A stretch of DNA of 64,000 bases from Leptobrachium leishanense. Taxonomy: Eukaryota; Chordata; Amphibia; Anura; Megophryidae. The position numbers were made by a program, and so were the translations under genes. The stretch lies in the NCBI GenBank assembly GCA_009667805.1, contig CM019069.1:50426153-50490152 (forward strand), read 5' to 3'. Within the stretch, counting starts at the first letter, position 1; each line of letters starts with the position of its first letter. The notes under the pieces are model-generated. The model was not told the origin of the DNA. It did no database searches and was given only the letters and a program-made list of their open reading frames with translations. Positions 23,311 to 35,989 of this stretch are shown piece by piece.

Positions 23311-23525
23311 ATCTAGGGGGTCTAGACCCTGCTCTTTCCTCCCTAATGATGGACTTGGGTTAGGGTTTGGGTTTAAAAGTCCCACCTAAGATTTACATAG
23401 ACGTGACAATTTGTGTACTGATTTCAGTAAATAAACCAGTCCTTTTTTCTCAAATTGGCATTGCTTAGAGGCGAACATAATTGCTAACAGGATTAAAAAT
23501 ATAAATTCCCGTCTGACTTTATTGT

Positions 23526-24572
23526 TGTTACATCCATGGCCCCCGCAGCGCTTCCTGGGGGGTCAGGGCATCAGGTGGCATCGCTGGCTAGCCTGATGCC
23601 AGTAGTAAGGGCTGGCAAAACGGCATCTGAGGGGGCGGAGTCAAGCATAAGTCCAAGGAGCCATCAGCCTTTAAAAGAGGCTGAGAGAAGGTGCTCCTTG
23701 GACTGTTGTGGTGTCTAGTCTGGTGGAGTCTTGTTCCTGATATTTTCTGATTGATCTGTTGCTGACCTGTTTCTGTTCGAGGACACTGATCACGTTTTGA
23801 CCCGGCTATCCCTACTGACCACTCTCTTGATTATCCCTTGTGTACTTTTGCCTAGTACTTCTCGTTGCCTTTATGGTTCATGTCTGTCTTGTTCATGTTT
23901 ATGCTTTGCCTTATGATTCATGTCTGATGTTCGTTTTACTGGTTGTGAGTCCTAATCGCAAGGCATCCAGTTCTGCGTGCTTCTAGAGTCCAGTTGAAGT
24001 CCTGTCCTGCTTCTTGAATAATATATATTCATTGTCTGGTTGTCCGTCTAGTATCTGTACTAACTTCATAGAGATACAGTATCCAAGCTCTGCTTGTAGG
24101 CCTGTCTTACAGGCTATTGAATTGTGTTCCCACTCTGTATGACTGAATAATACAGAGTCCAGTCACTGACTGAAGGCCTCCCCTGCAGGCTGTTATACAC
24201 TGCTTCCTACACTGTATGTTCTATCTAGTAGTGTGTTGCACTAAGCAGTATTTTGGTCCAGAAACCAATTGAGCTTAGTTGCTTTGTTAGGTCTGTCCTC
24301 GACTATCTTGCCTATTCTGTTTATGTATCACGTTTATGTTTTTGTTCAAGTATCACGTCTCTGTATCTGTTCTCTTTTGAGTATTTGTGTTTGCACTAAG
24401 CGGTCTTTTGGCCTTGAAGCCAATTGAGCTTAGTTGCCCTTTCAGGTCTGTCCAGTTACTCCCTGGCTTGGGAGATGAGGTTACAGCCGTTATTAGTCTT
24501 TTGGTCTTTAGAAATCTGTCCTAAAGGATCCTCATATGCTTTTTGAGGTGAGTGCTATAGCCCACCGTTACA
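23526..24572 (+). mobile_element. Solo LTR with 5 bp target duplication
   Basis: 1047 bp starting TGTTACATCC and ending CACCGTTACA, flanked by ATTGT (23521-23525 and 24573-24577). TG..CA ends and a 5 bp duplication are diagnostic of an LTR retroelement; no internal region adjoins, so it is a solo LTR. tttaaaag at about 23611 could serve as a TATA-like box. A ~60 bp segment (caattgagcttagttgc) is repeated at about 24240-24305 and 24395-24455. It shares a gaccactctt block with the solo LTR at 62840-63630. Confidence 0.9.
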
Positions 24573-24577
24573 ATTGT

Positions 24578-25420
24578 ATTGTTGCTATTATTTTAAAAAC
24601 TTGAAAATTTATATTTAAATATTTTTTTTTTTTAAAAAAAGGACATTTTTAATTCAGATGACTGTTTAATTTAAATTAAAATTTTCTTTTATTTGATTCC
24701 ATTACACCGCTTACCCTTCAATGACAATTATGTATACGAAGCCAAAAAACACTCAGGGCCGTGAGCACAATTAAAAGAGCGTCGATCCCTTAGACCAATA
24801 CATAAAGATTTGCACAGATCTTTGTTCTAAATAGCATTCAATAGATTTGGTCACGTCTACTTAATCAAAGGAACAACTTGCTAATTAGCTTTTAGGAGGC
24901 AATGAAGACGAAAGGGCGTAGAGTGTGTAGGCGGTAAAAAAATAAATCATTTTCTTTGACTGCGGGCGGTAGGCATAATTTTGGAGAGTTAATTAAAGAG
25001 GTGGATTGTAGATAGATCCCAAATTTTCACCTGTTTACACTTCCTCCAACAAAATATGTTATTAGAAGTTCAGAGAGCTGTGCTGCGAGGTGGTGAAAGG
25101 GGGTGCGTATGTACGTGGTGCAGGGAGCAATCAAATTCCGCGGGGGTCTGAAAAAAAACCCAAACCCATTAGTAACAATGTCCACAACGCAAACAAAAAA
25201 CTGGAAACAATTATAGATTTCCGTTGAGTCACTGGGCTTTTATCTTTTTTTTTCCTTACACAAGATCTACTGTTTCAATCAGTGACAATCCAAAGGGTCC
25301 ATTCTGGCAAGAAACGCAATGCGATTTCTATCATAGGATAAAATAATCAGGTCTCTTTTTAAATCTTATTTTCGCGTCTACAAGATAAAGTTGCAAATGT
25401 GATAAATGACAACAAACTTA
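24578..25420. other. No gene recognised
   Basis: AT-rich start, then non-repetitive DNA at 24840-25010 that could be a conserved non-coding element. No coding evidence. Confidence 0.45.
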
Positions 25421-26140
25421 GGCCTCGGTATAGCTTAGCCTGATAGCCAAAATCAACTACTTTTATGGCTGTATTTTGGCAATTTTGTGATTAGGAGATT
25501 CAAATTCAGGCTTATCGGCATTTTAATTCTCAGTAAAAATGCACATCAAATATCAGTTCTCATGGATATAATTTTCAATGGAACCCTCGACTTATCGATT
25601 CAATCCAAAGTTATCGGTATGCTTATTTCAGAAAAAATAACAAAGGTGTTGTTAAATGGATTTGCGGCAGAAAATAGAGGAAATTAGACTGAAATCTTTT
25701 TTAAACATTGGAATTTCCTAATAGACATGCTTAAAGGCACAAATGTGTATGATGCTGGGAGAACATAAGATTTTTTCAGGCATTTTACCGGTCCAATTTA
25801 TTTTGGGCCAGAATCATTTTTTTTAATATCGTCTCTGACTGAATTTTTTTTGAGAAAATATTTTACCAGGAAGGATACATTGAGATTTCTCTCATTTTCA
25901 AGTATGTCCTGGGTAGCGAGTATGTACCATTAGGTGTCTTGTCCAAGGACACTTACTGGAGAGGTGCTCTTGCCGGGATTCAAACCTGTGTCTCCAGGGT
26001 CTCCACGGTTATTGAGCAGTGATGTTACATCTATTCCACCCAGCCGGTATGAGAAGCAGCCAATATTTCAAAAACAGTATTGGCCAAAAGCAGTCAATAT
26101 TTTTTCCAAAAAATTCTCTGATAGAATTAAATTGTTTTTT
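25421..26140 (+). repeat. GGGCTTGATTTAATT-type repeat, copy 2
   Basis: Shares ggagattcaaattcagg, attggaatttcctaatagac and the attggccaaaagcagtcaat region with the copies at 16.2 kb and 18.5 kb. A SINE is inserted on the reverse strand. Confidence 0.55.
25846..26045 (-). mobile_element. tRNA-type SINE, copy 2
   Basis: Reverse complement of the SINE at 16432: head ccggctgggtgg, B-box-like GGTTTGAATCCC (about 25976-25987), body agtgtccttggacaagacac, and the end cctggtaaaatat with an A-rich tail. About 80-85% similar to copy 1 by eye, so neither insertion is recent. Confidence 0.85.
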
Positions 26141-26180
26141 TACACAGTTGACAGAAATAGTTCAGAGTGTCTCTGACTTA

Positions 26181-27068
26181 CAGGGTAATTCAAAGAGACC
26201 CGAATGGCTGGAGAAAGGTAACCGAACGCTGAAATTCAGCGTTCGGTTTTCTTTCTTGGCCATTCGGCTATCCAGAGAGCAAGCAATTCGCCAAATCCTG
26301 GCGAATTGCCTGCACATACGGTGCCTGTTCGGTGCCTGTTCGAGGGCAGTGAAATCCCCATAAAAAAGCACTGCTTCGGCTATTCAGAGAACACAAACCA
26401 GCAGTGAAAGGCTCCCCTAATGCCCTGCCATTCGGTGGTTTCATGCGGCAGGTTTATTCAGGCGAATCCCATAGGCTTCAATGTTAAAAATATTCCCGTT
26501 TTAATTCAATATCTAATAAACCGTTCATTAGAATATTCTGCAGTAAAGAGTCTCTTTATTTATAGTTTTTTTTTTAGGATATTTTAAGCATTTTTCTGAT
26601 TTTTTTTTTTTAAAGTTTACTTCTTTTTTTCTAACAGCCCTTTTTATTATCATTCCTTGGATCTTTTATGTAAATTTCAGACATTTTCGCTCAGTAGTTT
26701 CTTCGCAAACAGCGTTTTACTTTTCAAACATTCAAGCAAACGGTTTTCCTAATTTACTCACTGCCTTCATCTGCGGTGTCGGCTTTTTCCGGAGGCTGCG
26801 CTGCATGTGATCGACTCCTCGGGTTTTTCCGTGGTTTTTGGCGGGTTAATACAGATGTTTTTGCGGGTTTTCGGTGTGCATTCGCCGGGTTTTGCGGTGA
26901 GTTTTCGTTGGGTTTGCGGCGGCCTTTCCCTGCAATTCAGGGACCCTGTGGTGCTTGCTGAATACACCGCAGGGTCGCCGAAATGGGATCGGCAAAAGGA
27001 ACCGAATTGAAGACAACGAAAAGTCACCAAACGTGCGGTGACTTTTCGATTCTCTTTGAATTACCCTG
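26181..27068 (+). mobile_element. CAGGGTTATTC family, copy 5
   Basis: 888 bp with ends CAGGGTAATTCAAAGAG and CTCTTTGAATTACCCTG, changed in matching fashion at both ends, flanked by TTA (26178-26180, 27069-27071). Left palindrome aaccgaacgctgaaattcag at about 26219. Right hairpin at 27020-27050. Confidence 0.93.
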
Positions 27069-27071
27069 TTA

Positions 27072-27666
27072 GTCAAGAAGTTGTGGCTTGTGGTCAATTG
27101 AATGCGTTGAAGCCTCTGTTGTTGTCATCTTTACAACAAAGGACCTGTTTCTACTAAAGGAATTAAGTAGTCAAGTCTAGGTGTGAACGGACTCCAGAAT
27201 TGGCCTGGGCAGAGCATACGATCATTGGGGGTATGATGCTCCGCTTTTGAATGTGGTAGCAAAGAGAGATTAGAGGCCTCTACGCCTTGGTTCAATCCAG
27301 CTGCTCTAATTATTGCAATAGGTGACAAGTTCATCCAGCAAGAGAGGAGGCATTGGGCCTGTCTATTTTTTATCTATACACTACTTCATACAGTGATGGA
27401 GCAGCCTTACATGGATCCAATGGGTTGATATAATCAGAATCCAAAAAGGCATTTGCCCTTTCCACCAAATGGCCAGTCGGGCCCTAGTTGAGTCTTTCAC
27501 CTTAACAGGGTTAGAGGGTTATGTCAGGAAATGTTCGAAAGAATACAACATACTACACCAGGATATTGATAGAGGTACACCGCTGAGGAACAGACTCTTT
27601 AAAATCAACAAAATAAATTTGAGCTTTTATAATATGACCTTGGCAAAGACTTTGACACTGGATTAT
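27072..27666. other. No gene recognised
   Basis: A plus-strand open frame crosses 27469 into the next element but has no recognised domain and runs through transposon sequence. Treated as incidental. Confidence 0.5.
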
Positions 27667-27669
27667 ATA

Positions 27670-28127
27670 GGGAGTTATTCAGAGATATTCAGGGTGATAT
27701 TTCGGTGCTCTCCTGTTCCCTGCACTTCAGAGAATCAAATTTCGCCACCCTGTGGTGAATTCAGCATTTACCGCAGGGTCCATGGAGTGCAGGGAACAAA
27801 CCCGAAAATCCACCACAAACCCGCCGACAACCCTCCGAACTCCCACCGAAAAACGCATCCGATACGATCCAAAGTATCGGATCACTCGAACTGCCACAAA
27901 AACACGCTGAACACGTCTGGAAAAAGCCGCCAAACACGGCGTAGACCAGTCGCCGCAAAAAGTCGATAAACTGACGAACGGGGTAAAACAAAACAAAAAA
28001 CAAAATGATTGATTTGGCGAACTGTCTTCTCTCTGAATAGCCAAATGGCCCCGTAATGTCAACGTACGGGGAAATTCCCTGTTCGGTGCCATTTCGGGAC
28101 CAGATCGGCTCTCTCTGAATAACCCCA
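27670..28127. mobile_element. GGGAGTTATTC element related to the CAGGGTTATTC family
   Basis: Ends gggagttattcagaga and tctctgaataacccc, flanked by ATA. Contains the ctgtggtgaattcag/accgcagggtcc hairpin that resembles the ctgtggtgcttgctgaatac segment of the larger family. About 458 bp, non-coding. Confidence 0.7.
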
Positions 28128-28130
28128 ATA

Positions 28131-28787
28131 GTTTAAATCTAACTTAAAAATGTCAAGGTGGATATCCCAATTTATTTTATAAGTGTGGCAAAAATTCAAT
28201 GGTTAGCATTTTTCTTAACAGCCATGTAATAAAAACACATAGCAAAGAAACAAACATTCTGATGCCTTTACCTTGATTTATTCAGTGATGTGAGCTTTTA
28301 AACAATACTTTCATTCAAGTACTGATTAGCTGAATGAGTAAAATTAGATTTCCAATCCTTTACTCTTGAGGACAATTGAACAGCTTGTTCCAGGCAATCT
28401 ATATGAACCAAATTGTTTGTTATCAGGTATTTTGTTTTCTCTCTGACAACTGATTAACACCATTAATAGGATTCTGTATCTTGTGGCTGGTAGAGCTGTC
28501 AGTTTATAATAGCAAAACAGATAAGCCACAAGGAAAAAGTCAGCATTCCTTACACACGGTAAAAGCGATCTTCGCGGAATATAAAACAAAAGCAAAACAC
28601 ACACTGCTAAAAATAATTTGAAATAAAAAAAGTTCTGGATTTTCTTGTTTTCAGGTCATGGAAGCAAAATGATATGCCTTGTCCCTCAAGACACAGCCTC
28701 GTTTTGCAGTGACTCATAATACTTTAAAAAAACACAGAAATATACAGTTATAGAGGCTATTTTACAGAAATTAAAAAGTAAATGGTG
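28131..28787. other. No gene recognised
   Basis: AT-rich DNA without identifiable features. Confidence 0.5.
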
Positions 28788-28969
28788 AGGGTTATTCGGA
28801 GAACGTTGAAAAGCAGGAGAATGACTGGAGAATGGAAAAGTCTAGGTCAAAATAGCCAATTTGGAAACTGAGATGAATAGAAGAATTTTTCTGGTTTGGC
28901 TATTTTGACCTCGCATTTTCCATTCTCCAGTCATTCTCCTGGTTTTCACCACTCTCTGAATAACCCTGG
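28788..28969. mobile_element. Short MITE, gggttattcggaga ends
   Basis: About 180 bp hairpin: gaggagaatgactggagaatgg-type left arm answered by ccattctccagtcattctcc, with gaataaccctg at the right. Same family as 6937-7215. Confidence 0.75.
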
Positions 28970-29021
28970 GTGTCTTTAACTTGGAGTGTGAAGATGGTAA
29001 AATGTCAGGGTAGTTTGTTAT

Positions 29022-29715
29022 CAGGGCCGGATTTATAACTAGGCAGAGTAGGCATGTGCCTACAGGCGACTGCCACAAGGGGGCTCCTTGCTCCTGTAAA
29101 AAAAAAATATATATATATTATTATTTTTTATTTATGTATTTATTTTTACAATCATTTAGACCACTGTATCTCTGGAGCCCTAAGGGCTAGAGGGACATAT
29201 GAGGTATCATTGGAAAGGCCATATTATGGCCTTTCCAGATACACCAAATATAACCAAGCTGTTATTTTATTTTTACATAAATCTAAATAAAATATTCCTT
29301 TTTTTTCTAATGCAACACTATTATTCAGTTTATAATTATAAAGTGATCAGTGATGCTGCGCTAACTCACCATCTCAGTTCCCACACTGCCAGCAAGTGGA
29401 GCTGATGATGCAACAGATTTTTTCATCGACAACCTAGACAGTGTCACTGCAGTGAGGAGAGACAGGGGGACTTTGGAACCTGCATCTCTGAATTGTACAC
29501 TGCACAAGGTTAAGTGAAGTGTCACTGGAAAGGTCAGAGTCTGGTCGTTACAATTATACCAAATATGACAATGTGATGCGTAAAAATAAAACATTGGAAT
29601 AAGAAGTTAATGCAAAATCTATTTTTTTCTCTGTTCTACGGCTGAGGCAATAAATGGGGGTAGGGGCGCTCCACATTTCTGTGCCTACAGGCTCCTGAGA
29701 TGCAAATCCGCCCTG
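29022..29715. mobile_element. hAT-type element, 8 bp target duplication
   Basis: 694 bp. Ends CAGGGCCGGATTTATA and CAAATCCGCCCTG, flanked by TTTGTTAT at 29014-29021 and 29716-29723, a perfect 8 bp duplication. Subterminal blocks gtgcctacagg are repeated in inverted form near both ends. Internal ggaaaggccatattatggcc hairpin. No transposase. Confidence 0.9.
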
Positions 29716-30039
29716 TTTGTTATTGTCACCATATATATATAGTGTATCTCTGTTCTCCTTCCCATTGGTTTGCATTAGAAAAGGCAAATCTGTAAGGTAG
29801 GAAACAGCTAATAATAATAATAATAATACCAAGAATAACAATAATGTTGTTAATGACAATTGTACAGAATGTTAACCAGACAGCTTACCTTACTAAAAAA
29901 GGTTTGCGGGATAATTCAGCAATAAACCTTTTTCTTTAGAACCATAGCACCTTCATTCACATGAGAACATTCTGGATTAGTGGTGGCCTGCTGGGACATT
30001 CTGAAGGATATACCTTAAAGGGGAATACCATTTAAATAA

Positions 30040-31045
30040 AGTGGGAAATAAGGTGATTTAGTGCTGCATCATTGTTCACACTATATTTGAAAAGTGAACA
30101 ATAGTGCTGCATTATAAATGGGATTTTTTTTAAAAAAATCCCGTTATTTATTTATTTATATATTTATTTTAAATGGAACCTGGTAATTTTTTTTATATAT
30201 AATTGAAATAATAATATAATCTCTGGCCTTTCCAACGATACCAAACATGACCTTTTACCTGTTATTGAGCAGGAGATACGATGGTCCAAAGACTCCTGTA
30301 TCTGTACCATAGGGATCCCCCCCCCGGCCGCGGGGGGATTCCCTTTCTGATGTCATCGTGCCCATGTGTGACAATGTCAAGGGACGAGGGGAGGTCCCAG
30401 AGGTGGGGGGCGCTAACATCCAAGATGTTAGGTCCACCAGAAGAAATCCATGATCTGGCGCCGATTGGCACTGGATCGCGGTACTGGCAGGTAAGGAGTT
30501 AAGAGGGGCATCGCTGGAAAGGTCAGACTGTGATCTTTCCAGTGATGCCTTACTTGTTCCTCTACCCCTCACCGATGTGGATCTTGAAAAAAGTCCTCTG
30601 TGGGACTGAAACATCCATTTTTATAGTACCACAATAAAAAACATATAGTTAAAGACTCCAGGAGTGCACGCCTTCTTGATGAGTTGTATGCCCTCGGCGG
30701 CGGTCAGCACCGGAGCAATTAGAAGTGGATATCCTGGCTGCGGGTCCCCTGGTGAACCTTACCGATATGGAGATAGAGGGGTCCAAAATACCCCCCTTTC
30801 AGAAGTTCTCTCGACTCTGCTGGAGGGAACACCTGAAAACGACGGCAAGATGGCGGCAGTGCGCTAGGAAGGGTCTAATGTGACGGTCTGACTTCAAGGA
30901 AGTCAGACTGCTGCGGGATCCCTACCGGATTGGTAAGTGGCACCGCCTTGGCTGCGGAATCCCCATGATGTGTGGGGAGCGTCCTCTGCACACAATGGGG
31001 AAGCCCCATGATGTTCCCACGTGTCGTCTGCAGGCAAGGGGTTTA
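30040..31045 (+). mobile_element. Divergent piggyBac-like TTAA element relative
   Basis: Shares internal landmarks with P1-P4 in order: gtgctgcatcattgttcaca, an AT-rich middle, cctttccaacgataccaaac, a batch of palindromes (gatgtcatcgtgc, aacatccaagatgtta) and accgattgg-type sequence. Clear CCCTTTCGCTGC ends were not found, so this is an old or related family member. Confidence 0.6.
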
Positions 31046-31089
31046 AAGACTTCTAATCTACCCCTCTGTGATGTCCTTTGAATACATCC

Positions 31090-31353
31090 CATACAATACA
31101 ATGATGTGAGTTGGTGAGACACCATTCTATTCTATGCCCAGTGTCGTTCAGTGTGGAACAAGTGCTGTAATGATACTGCAGGGGTCAGTTTACAACACAA
31201 AATATCACAAAATGGATGCACACAGTGACAAATAAAGAGAAAATATCTTCTTAACTAAACATACATGCGATAAACAAAGCACATGTAAGATATCAGAAAC
31301 ATAAAATAAACACGATAAGGACATTTCATGTTTTGGTGGTAGTGTCCCTTTAA
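31090..31353 (-). repeat. Dispersed repeat R2, copy 2
   Basis: Reverse complement matches 6315-6560: read on the minus strand from 31353 it starts ttaaagggacactaccacc and runs through atgaaatgtccttatc and gatattttgtgttgtaaac. Confidence 0.7.
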
Positions 31354-32180
31354 CTATATGCACAGAAATAAATAACAGATGCAAGATCACAGCCAAAGAC
31401 TAGAGTGTGGGAAGAAAGTATCATTTTAGAAACTAAATCAGAAAGTCCAGTGTACCCTCATGGTGTAGTTTAAGCTACATACAGTAGTTTTGCCTCACAT
31501 TGCTATGCTCCTTCTGGTTCACACTGCCATCGTGCATCTAAGCAGCTGCTCTAGACCAGTATATCTATAATCCCATGAGGAATGTAGAAAATGACCTGCG
31601 AAGTTTGCCCTAGAAGATGGATACTTTAAGATGTTGCAGTGATGAAAAGATGTTTAACCCCATTCAGCACTGTGATCTAGTTAACTTGATCTGAACTGAT
31701 TCTGGAGACTTGCAAATTCATTTTATTCATTGTAAATTAATTTAAATTGCAAATGGGTTCCAGAAAATGTCTCTAAAGTTACAGTACATTGGACAAATTG
31801 CAGGCTCCTTTCGGAGATTTGGTGCCGTACCAGGATAGACCAGCAGATGGAGAAACAGTCTCCTAAACATTGTAATGCTAATTATAGTGTATTTAGGGTG
31901 TGTGTGTGTGTGTGTGTGTTAATTGAGTAAGTAGGGTGTGTTTGTATGTTTAAGTGTGTGTTGGTTATGGGGCTAATGGTATTTTAAAGTGGTTTTCCAC
32001 AAAACCATTGCTTTCTACCAGTGATTTTATGGAAAAACCACATGGTATTGAAGGAGTCAAACTATACTTAATGAAACCAGTTGCCTCAGTTTATTAACAC
32101 AAGTAAAACAGAGCTTTAGCCATTCAGCTTACAAAAATCTGTGAGGCTGGACCTGGCACGATCATATATTTTTTCACGTC
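31354..32180. other. No gene; GT microsatellite
   Basis: Unique-looking DNA with a (GT)n run at about 31899-31919. Nothing else identified. Confidence 0.6.
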
Positions 32181-32185
32181 GTGGG

Positions 32186-32735
32186 TCCTGTATCTCTCGT
32201 GCAGGGATGACGTCCTTGGCAATCAGTACTGGCCGCTCTTTCTGGGTGATAGTATCTGATTTGCATGTGGAGCAGTTGTCCCTGTAATGGCACAATCGAG
32301 CTAAAGCCTTGTGAGACATGAGCGGGCCCCATCGTAGAGCAGGCCACTAGTGCCGTTGCTCGTTCTCAGGACCCTCACAAACCTCTTTTTTCTCACTACA
32401 AGTTTACAGGATAATCCAGACGTGGACCCCTTGTTCCAGGTGCCTAGAGGGGTGTCAGCTATACCCTCCTTACGAGGTCTAACAAGGCTGAAACTAGCGT
32501 CGGGTGTTGTTGCACCTCTCGTGCACGGATGACATCCTTGGCATTTCAGTACTGTGGTCACCCTTTCTGGGTGAGAGCTGGCTGATTTGCATATGGAGCA
32601 GTTGTCCCTGTAATGGCAAAATCAAGATAAAACCTTGTGAGACCTGAGCGGGCCCCACCGTAGAGAATGCCTCTGGTGCTGTTGCTCGTCCTCAGGACCC
32701 TCACAAACCTCTTTTTTCTCACTACATTTTTTCTT
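32186..32735 (-). repeat. Direct repeat of ~210 bp with a relic reading frame
   Basis: Two direct copies (about 32190-32396 and 32512-32720), each running from tctctcgtgca to ttttctcactaca and separated by ~115 bp. On the minus strand both keep a short related reading frame (CHYRDNCSTCKS in one; in the other the matching bases hold changes), suggesting a decayed protein fragment. It was not matched to any family I recognise. Confidence 0.65.
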
Positions 32736-34060
32736 TGTTTTGGAGAATCACTTTTACAAGTTACTAAATCTCACCTTTTTCTGTCTCAAAGAGACAGTTG
32801 CTCAAAATGTCATCATTAACCAAGCCTGGTTTAAACACCAAATCCTAAACATCTATATGATTCAAGCCAATATGTTATAATTAAGTAAACTTGAATAATA
32901 ATACAGATTATCCATTGGTCTTTATTGATAGTTGAAGCTCTACTTCTGTTGGCATTAATTTCCAGTTGATCGGCCATATACTAACAGCATGCGATAGGTA
33001 AAGATGTACCCCTAATAATCTATGTGGTGTGTCCTTGACAAAGCCAACCAGAAGCGCAAACATTTGCCACCTCTGCACGCCGTTACACATGTAGACAAAA
33101 ATTGAGACAGCCCTTTTCTCCATTCTCTCTATTCCTTACTTATGATTAGTTTGGGTAACAAAGAAAAATAAATAATTAAAAAAACAGAAAAGTATTTATT
33201 GTTTCTTTTATTATTATGTAAATTTTGTAAAGTAAATTATAAAAATCTCCAAATACTTTAAAAACGTACTAATGCTCGCACAATTATTACAGAATTTAAA
33301 TAGTTTCCTTTTGTTACAATAGCAAAGGGAGTTTGTTGGCAATATTATGTATATGAAGTGATACAGCTGTACCCTAGTATATTATTATGAAATCAAGCTA
33401 TTACAATGTTTTTACATAATTACAGTTAATGTTTTATGAATTAGCAGTTTCAGTTTTCTAATCACAGTGTGACGGTAATAGCTTAGCGACATAGCTGCAG
33501 ATGAAGGATAGTATTCTCTCACATTGGGAAGGTGTTCTTTAAAGTTTTCTTATTATGGAGTGAAAATGCTAATCAGATCTCCGCAGTGCAATAATGGATA
33601 ATTAAAGTAATTGTTCTTTCGTCTTTTAGTATGTACTTTTGCTGGTGCTACTAATTCAATAGCTACAGAAGGAGCTAATGTTAAAAGGTAAATAAAAAAC
33701 ATTGCCACTTGACCTAGTCATTATTTTTTCCAGCATGGAACCCGGACTAAGACTACTTTATTTATTCCATAAGCAAGACCCTTGGCAAACTTTGCCCTTC
33801 ACCGAAGAAGGAATAGTAATTCTAGGGGTCAGTCTGGCTGTTTTCTGTGCAAATGGACGTTAATGATCCAAAAAAGCAGGGCTTAGATGTCATTGTGTGT
33901 CCACTGCATTTGCAGGTCAACTTTCCGTTTTAATGCAGGAAGGATGTGGAACCTGATGGATGCAGAGCACGGACCACAGCAACTTTCGGGCTCTCAGAAA
34001 AATGTGTTTTGTAAATACAATATAGACTTGGTTGATGTCGGGAAGCAAGACAATGTAATA
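32736..34060. other. No gene recognised
   Basis: AT-rich unique-looking DNA. The 33470-33700 stretch is non-repetitive with several homeodomain-like TAATTA cores, but no function can be assigned. Confidence 0.45.
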
Positions 34061-34062
34061 TA

Positions 34063-34459
34063 CAGGTTGGGCACCCATTATTTGGAATGGACTCTGAGCA
34101 TTCCAGATTTTGGATTCATCCAGATTTCGGGATCTGGGAGAATCCGATATTTGAGTGGATGGCGATTGCAGTAGGAGAGCCTTGATTTCCTTCCTGCTGC
34201 ACAGTGGGATTGCTCTGCAGCCTCGCGGACATGATGCTCGGAGTCATTGTGACTCTGTGCGGCTTGTCACATGCTGGGCCTGCCCAGAAGCTCCCAGTGT
34301 GTGTGCGTTCTGCTACAGTGCTTGGGAGCTGGATTCCCAAGTGGCAGCACGTGCCCAGATCACCCCTAATCCCAAATTAGTAAAATCCAGACGGCTTCAA
34401 AATTCCAATTTTTGGAGTCTTCCAAATTTTAGAATTCCAGATAAAGGGTGCTCAACATG
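34063..34459. mobile_element. MITE with CAGGTTGGGCACCC ends, possibly TcMar-type
   Basis: About 397 bp. Left end CAGGTTGGGCACCCATTATT and right end ataaagggtgctcaacatg are inverted repeats of roughly 27 bp with mismatches. Preceded by TA; the right TA is not intact. Internal ggattcatccagatttcgg is answered by the ccaaattttagaattccag side. Confidence 0.6.
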
Positions 34460-34863
34460 AACTACCTATTAACCCTGTATCCCAACCAGGGGCCCTATTC
34501 TATCCCAGCCATTCACATCGAGATTGAGTGATTCAATATAATGGTCTCACTTGTTAATAATAATGGCTCCCATCTTATTCTAGCCGACCCACAACCTTCT
34601 CTCGCGGCTTAGCTGGTATGACAGCCTATTGATATTAACTATTGCTTTTGCTGTTGTGGAGGCAGGTATAGAATAATGAGCAGTTCCAAGGTTGGGAGAT
34701 GTTTACAGGATTATTTTAATGACTTCTTGAATAAAGCATCATTTTTATTGATTATTGAATTCCCTGAGTGCTTCCATATATTTTTAAATTATGCATACTG
34801 TTCTGGATTTTTGCAGCTGGGCATCTTTTACTATTGGTGCCATTAGCAGGTTTGGAGTGATAT

Positions 34864-34901
<38 letters not shown>

Positions 34902-35985
34902 CTTTTGTTTTTCGAAGTTAACATAAGCTTTCATAACAGTAAACTCCTGGTCAATAATAGTTAATGATATCATCTCATTTGGAACATCATTACTGCTTCA
35001 CGCCTACAGTAATGTTACTCCCGCTGATAGCTGGAGCAACTGCTGTGAGCTCAACAGAACACGCTATAAGTGATCATTTGCAAAACATCATTTTTTAACT
35101 ATGCATACCCCCTGCAGACCTTTCCACAGAATAGCTGCCTTACTAGATTTTTACACCAGGGGGCATATACATTGATGTGTAGTATAACACCATTTTTCTA
35201 TTTTAATTCTGAAAATAGTTCTTTTTATGTTTGGCTAGTTTTTGTTATACTTCAGTAATGATGCATTTTCAACATTAACAATTATCCCATTATATTCAGT
35301 GATTGCTTTCCGATAGCTGAAATGCATAATATTATTTTGAATCATTGCATACGTCTTGCATCCTTTCAGTCTAACTATGCCTACAAAAAACACTAGCAAA
35401 TTTGATGGTATAAAAAGCATGTTAATATACAACAGCAGAGATGGTTTTGAGTTTTACTTTTATATTTAGATGTGTTTTTTCCATATTTAGTTATTCTTTA
35501 ACAGGACTGTACAAAGTAACGTTTATTTTGTACTAAGAAAGGGAAGATTTTATCTACGGAAGTAGCACTGTGTTTTAAATTCCACATGAATGGTAAAGGT
35601 ATAAAGACTGAAGTAATATGATGTTTTACTTTTATGTGGTTTTAGCTAATCTGATGATCACTGGAAAGATTTGAGAGAAGGAATGTTTTTTTTAGTTTTG
35701 CTGCACAAAACTGGTTATTTGTAACCAGTAAAAGGTCAGTTCCTTGCTCCAGTGCCGCTATCAGCCATTGGTAAATATCGATCCAAAATAGAAAGTGCAC
35801 GCTGGAGGCTTATATCAATAAATGATAAATATTTTATTGCTGCTATGCACCATCCACAGGTGCTTCTAATTACCAGCCCTGTGCTCCACTATGAAAGGGT
35901 GGAGCACCCATAATCCCATGCTTCTGCATTGTTCCTCAGTCTGTTGCTTACCTTCAAAGAAGCAAGAAGCCTATCGTCAGATTCC
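34460..35985. other. No gene; TA microsatellite
   Basis: Contains a (TA)n run at about 34867-34895. A ggggccctattctat motif at 34490 resembles MITE ends, but no partner end was found. Confidence 0.5.
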
Positions 35986-35989
35986 AGAA

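Noticed and set aside
27469..27969. 166-residue open frame
   Set aside because: Runs from plain DNA into a MITE at 27670 and has no recognisable motif.
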